Shown here piece after piece: positions 61,201 to 64,000 of a DNA stretch of 64,000 nucleotides. The notes under the pieces were generated by a model that was not told where the DNA came from, did not search any database, and saw only the letters and a list, made by a program, of their open reading frames with translations. Numbering within the stretch: position 1 is the first letter of the stretch; each line of letters starts with the position of its first letter. This DNA comes from Apus apus (lineage: Eukaryota > Chordata > Aves > Apodiformes > Apodidae), in contig NC_067285.1 in assembly GCF_020740795.1 (NCBI RefSeq), positions 77,910,342-77,974,341 on the forward strand. Reading direction: 5' to 3'. A program made the translations under genes and the position numbers.

Positions 61201-61802
61201 AACTAGAGATTGAAGAGTGTTTAGATTCTGGTTTACAAGGAATAGGAATATTATTTATCCTCTGATAGGGATTCCCTGGTACTTGCAACTTCTTGAAAAA
61301 TACCTAAAACTCTTAGCTCTGTTTTTTAATGTTTAAGGAAAAGTAACTGTATTAAATTGTGTTTAATTACAGATGTAAGTCCTGAGATCTGTATGCTCTT
61401 TTTTTCTTTTTTCTTTTTTCTTTTTTTTTTTTAAGAAATATTTTTATTACACTTAAAGAGAAATGCATTGCTGTATAATGGTTTTTTAGCAAGAGATTTC
61501 TATTCTATAAATGCCTGGCCTGGAAAAAAGCTGTATCCTTTTTATTGTATGGGATACTTCTTGATGTATTCTTAATATTTATTGTTATGTGGTAGGCATT
61601 TAAAATACAAACCAATTGCAAAGGAAAAGGACATATGAGAAGAAACAAAGTTTAATGCTGCTTGTTAGCATTTGGCATTTATTAGAAAGTTACAGACAAA
61701 TCAGTTATTTATTATCATATATGAATATATGTGTAAGCAAAATTTAATTTCAGAATTAAGGAAACCTCAGAATTGTTGAAAGCCTCAAGCAAGGACCTCT
61801 AA
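52188..61802 (+). CDS. CEP44: centrosomal protein of 44 kDa
   Basis: Ten coding exons join as 52188-52276, 52890-53037, 54025-54171, 55123-55230, 56216-56347, 56719-56928, 58443-58512, 60552-60679, 60934-60971 and 61754-61802: 1,119 nt, 372 aa plus stop, slightly shorter than human CEP44 (about 390 aa). Every junction is GT-AG and the phases add up. Seen: a globular N-terminal domain at about residues 4-130, starting [20 protein letters not shown], the family's defining region; an acidic low-complexity linker at 165-208; a coiled coil at about 210-278; and a Ser-rich C-terminal tail. Family knowledge: CEP44 localises to centrioles and spindle poles, binds microtubules, and works with POC1B in centriole-to-centrosome conversion. 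The ATG has a strong context (A at -3, G at +4) and an in-frame stop upstream. It shares a promoter with FBXO8. No break or frameshift is seen. Confidence 0.95.
52890..53037 (+). CDS. CEP44: CEP44 coding exon 2
   Basis: Encodes Val30 (last base) to Lys79, running from [11 protein letters not shown] to RFIEAIYK, the conserved core of the N-terminal domain. The acceptor is tctcaatag, the donor aag then gtatct, and it ends in phase 0. Confidence 0.94.
54025..54171 (+). CDS. CEP44: CEP44 coding exon 3
   Basis: Encodes residues 80-128, from [10 protein letters not shown] to the basic [11 protein letters not shown] end, finishing the globular domain. The acceptor is ttgttgcag, the donor aag then gtactg, phase 0 at both ends. 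Confidence 0.94.
55123..55230 (+). CDS. CEP44: CEP44 coding exon 4
   Basis: Encodes residues 129-164, beginning with the basic [13 protein letters not shown] segment and ending at NSKQ. The acceptor is actttgaag and the donor cag then gtacaa. It is 36 codons with phase 0 at both ends, so it could be skipped without shifting the frame. It is less conserved than the previous exons. Confidence 0.88.
55752..55774. repeat. perfect 10-bp stem with 3-base loop
   Basis: ttacaggact and agtcctgtaa are exact reverse complements around GCA, in CEP44 intron 4. As RNA it would form a short stable hairpin on either strand. No microRNA-like extension of the stem is visible. Confidence 0.8.
56216..56347 (+). 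CDS. CEP44: CEP44 coding exon 5 (acidic linker)
   Basis: Encodes residues 165-208, with a Pro-rich PHPLPLPAQ stretch and then an acidic run ([13 protein letters not shown]). Phase 0 at both ends. The acceptor cttgaaag has a weaker pyrimidine tract, broken by acacg. A short in-phase duplication (NEVSNEVS) is visible in the protein. Confidence 0.88.
56719..56928 (+). CDS. CEP44: CEP44 coding exon 6 (coiled coil)
   Basis: Encodes residues 209-278, [15 protein letters not shown] through [10 protein letters not shown]. Leu/Ile/Val at heptad spacing ([28 protein letters not shown]) predicts a coiled coil broken near the WTNL segment. Phase 0 at both ends. The donor aag then gtacat is weaker than the others. 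Confidence 0.93.
58443..58512 (+). CDS. CEP44: CEP44 coding exon 7
   Basis: Encodes residues 279-301 plus one base, [16 protein letters not shown] onward, Ser/Thr-rich and probably disordered. The acceptor is ttatttcag and the donor ctg then gtgagt. The phase-1 end fits exon 8. Confidence 0.9.
60552..60679 (+). CDS. CEP44: CEP44 coding exon 8
   Basis: Encodes residues 302-344, from [18 protein letters not shown] to GLTDISK. Ser/Thr-rich with SP and TDPSP sites that could be kinase targets (inference). The acceptor is tttctctgtag and the donor aag then gtaagt. Confidence 0.9.
60934..60971 (+). CDS. CEP44: CEP44 coding exon 9 (38-nt microexon)
   Basis: Encodes [12 protein letters not shown] plus two bases. 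The acceptor is aaattgcag and the donor aaat then gtaagt. If the intron is retained, the frame stops at once (Met-stop), giving a protein 15 residues shorter. Being 38 nt, it is near the size range of microexons. Confidence 0.82.
61754..61802 (+). CDS. CEP44: CEP44 terminal coding exon
   Basis: Encodes [16 protein letters not shown] and TAA at 61,800-61,802. The acceptor is taatttcag. The helical, Leu-containing tail continues the basic helix of exon 9, supporting this join over the earlier read-through stop. Confidence 0.85.
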
Positions 61803-61937
61803 GAAGACATAAAAGCACAGATCTTCAGACCTGGTCTCTGTAGACTTACGGACATCAGAACTAATATGTATGTTTGGACAGCATTACATTTTTAATATAT
61901 CACATTTGTAATGGTCACCAATGCTTTTATTCCATTG

Positions 61938-61943
61938 AATAAA
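61938..61943 (+). terminator. CEP44: CEP44 polyadenylation signal
   Basis: AATAAA lies 136 nt after the stop codon, followed within about 20-30 bases by a T/GT-rich stretch (gtgtattgatttcc), the usual downstream element. Cleavage is expected near 61,960. The resulting 3' UTR of about 160 nt is short. Confidence 0.75.
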
Positions 61944-61964
61944 TAGTTTCTAACGCATCTGTGT

Positions 61965-64000
61965 ATTGATTTCCTTCTGCCTGGCTCCTATTTTTTGGTT
62001 TTAGAAACTGTTCAAATAGCTTCCCCCCACTTCTGTAAAGTGAAGTCATTACAGCAGTGTATTTTTGTGTTGGCATTTGTTAGCAGTGTGCTAAGTAATA
62101 TGTTTTTTTAAAGTGCAGGCTTGAGGACCGTGGTTTACATCCTGTTGGAAACATTCCAGCTGGGACTTGCATATTGCACCCAAGAGGCTTTCTTACATAC
62201 CATCTTAACATCTGTACTGTCGAATAAGTCCTAATGAAAGCTTAAATACACGATTTTAAATATGTGCCTTTTTGATGTTTTTTTAAATATAAATTTTCAT
62301 GCTGAGCTCGAGAGCACCAACACATTATGGCTTCCATTAACACTGACAAAGGGAGGGTCAGTTTGATCCTAAACACCGAAATGTGCAAGTAAGTCCACAG
62401 ACTGTGACAGCAAGAGATGTGTTGAGTGTTTTAGTATTCTTACCCAACACATTTTAAGACCAGCAGCACAGATGGAGACCATCCAGTATACAAAGAAATG
62501 CAACAGTTTTATGATTTGGAGCCATACTAAAATTTCTCTTAAGAGACGTAAGTAGATGTAAGACTTCCATAAACATTTATATAATCAAGCCAAAGATGTG
62601 TGAGCTTTGATAAGATTTAGTTATTTATTTCTTAGTCTTTGTAAAATGGTAGCCTATCATATCAAGGTTTCCTTGTACTATAATACTCACTTAAAAATAT
62701 TTTTGGTGTTCAACACCACAAAACCAGTGGATTCTTTTTGGCAGAGTTTGAAAATAAAGGCGAAAGCAGCTGTTTGACATTATGCTGTAAAAAGTGGTTT
62801 ATGTGTTTTAAGAATACTTAGGATTTTTTTTCTGTAACCATATGGAATATAAATTGCCTTTATTTTACATACAAATAGAAGAACATACAGTGATCCATTA
62901 TGTTATATAAACTTCAGTTGAGGTTTTTTTTGACTCCAATAGAACTTTCCCAGTCGTTCAAAAAAAAAATAATTAAAAGCTAGGTGATGTGAACATGTTT
63001 TGCACCTTAATTGAAAATAGACCTTGCAAATTGCTGTTCATTATCCTAATTATGAAATGAGGTTTTCTTCGAAATGTTAGACCAATTCAACAAAAATTAA
63101 TTATATTTAAAAAAATAGATCTACAGCACCATCTTGTGGAAATCTTTATACAAAGTAATTACTGAAGGAGGAAAAAGGTGTTTTCCTATATTTATTAGTT
63201 ACTTAAAGTTATTATTTTAAACCAGTAGTGATCAAATATTTTGAAATATTACCTTTCTTTACATTTTCATTTTTTGCCTTGGAATTGAAGAGGTCTTATA
63301 TTAAGTAAGATAATTTTTTGTATGATATTTGATAGTGTTTGTGGCAGGAACCTGAACAATGAATCTATTGTTTGCCCATGTTCTGGCAAAGTTGAGAAAT
63401 GTTAGTAAATATAAATTATTCAAGTCACAGGGATTTATCTTTGAATTAATTTGATTTATCCAGCAAGTGTTAGAAGAAGGTCTTTCTGTAAGTGTACAAT
63501 TTAATATCGCAAAATTGAGAAGCCAGAGTTGTTCAACTATTTGCTCTTCCAGAAGCTTAACTGCAGTACTCTTTTCTGCACAAAGAGGTTCAGCCTTTGT
63601 AATGAAAGGCTTTGCTTCACCTGTTTCAGGACCAAGCAGGGCTCATTTTGATCAAACTGAAGCCAAGGCTGTTTTAGTGTTAGGGCAGTAGATCTTGTTT
63701 TCTCAAGGTCTTTCATTTTTGCTCTATTTTTTTTAGGGAAATTTGGTTTTGGAAGGTATTTGAAAAATAAATATTCATGGTGTATTCAAACTCTTTTTAC
63801 ATAGTGAAGTTATAATGTATTTTACATTTACAATTCAGTTGTCGTTCGAACCACCAGTACTAGTAATGGTATACATCACAGTAAAACTTCACCAAAGCAA
63901 GGCAATGCTGGGAAATCCATGTCATGACTGAAAATAGCAACAGTTTTTGAATAATTACTGGTACAGTGCAGCTTTGAGCTGTACATATATGCAGTACATG
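61965..64000. other. intergenic, nothing supported
   Basis: AT-rich DNA after the CEP44 polyadenylation site. No exon, transposon or RNA gene can be supported. The 74-codon frame at 63,467-63,691 has no recognisable domain. By human gene order HPGD would lie further right (inference). Confidence 0.65.

Overview
This window is vertebrate nuclear DNA, most likely from a bird. The evidence is a 5'-truncated CR1 LINE at about 24.88-25.57 kb, whose 3' end carries the short octamer repeat typical of avian CR1, and two spliced genes whose conceptual proteins I recognise: FBXO8 (minus strand) and CEP44 (plus strand). The repeated A/C-rich and (GTTT)n low-complexity tracts would fit a songbird, but the exact lineage is an inference. 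Nothing here looks prokaryotic, and I saw no CRISPR array, phage or operon.

Layout. 1-18.5 kb: AT-rich intergenic DNA with no supported gene, one small CR1 relic at 3.75 kb and a few stretches that look like regulatory DNA. 18.5-23.4 kb: a CpG-rich domain not assigned to any known gene. It holds a perfect splice donor at 19,976, a 215-nt almost pure A+C tract, clustered homeodomain-type sites, a MEIS/TGIF-type inverted repeat at 22,890-22,909 and a TATA box at 23,204. 23.4-32.8 kb: intergenic DNA with the CR1 element and a candidate non-coding exon at 23,938-24,024. 32.8-49.2 kb: FBXO8 in five coding exons plus an unseen or only tentatively placed 5' UTR exon. 49.2-49.6 kb: a shared CpG-island promoter with CCAAT boxes and an ETS/CRE composite. 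49.4-61.96 kb: CEP44 in ten coding exons plus a non-coding first exon, with a 21-bp minisatellite in intron 1. 61.96-64 kb: intergenic, nothing supported.

The two genes are head to head, as in human 4q34.1. All exon boundaries were placed by reading GT/AG sites and checking phase. FBXO8 sums to 960 nt (319 aa plus stop) and CEP44 to 1,119 nt (372 aa plus stop), both intact. From the human gene order, the left end of the window faces HAND2 across a gene desert and the right end faces HPGD. That makes the CpG-rich 18.5-23.4 kb domain a candidate developmental regulatory element or unannotated lncRNA promoter, and it is the most interesting unexplained part of the window. The two proteins act in different processes (ubiquitin/ARF control and centriole biology); their link here is the shared promoter.
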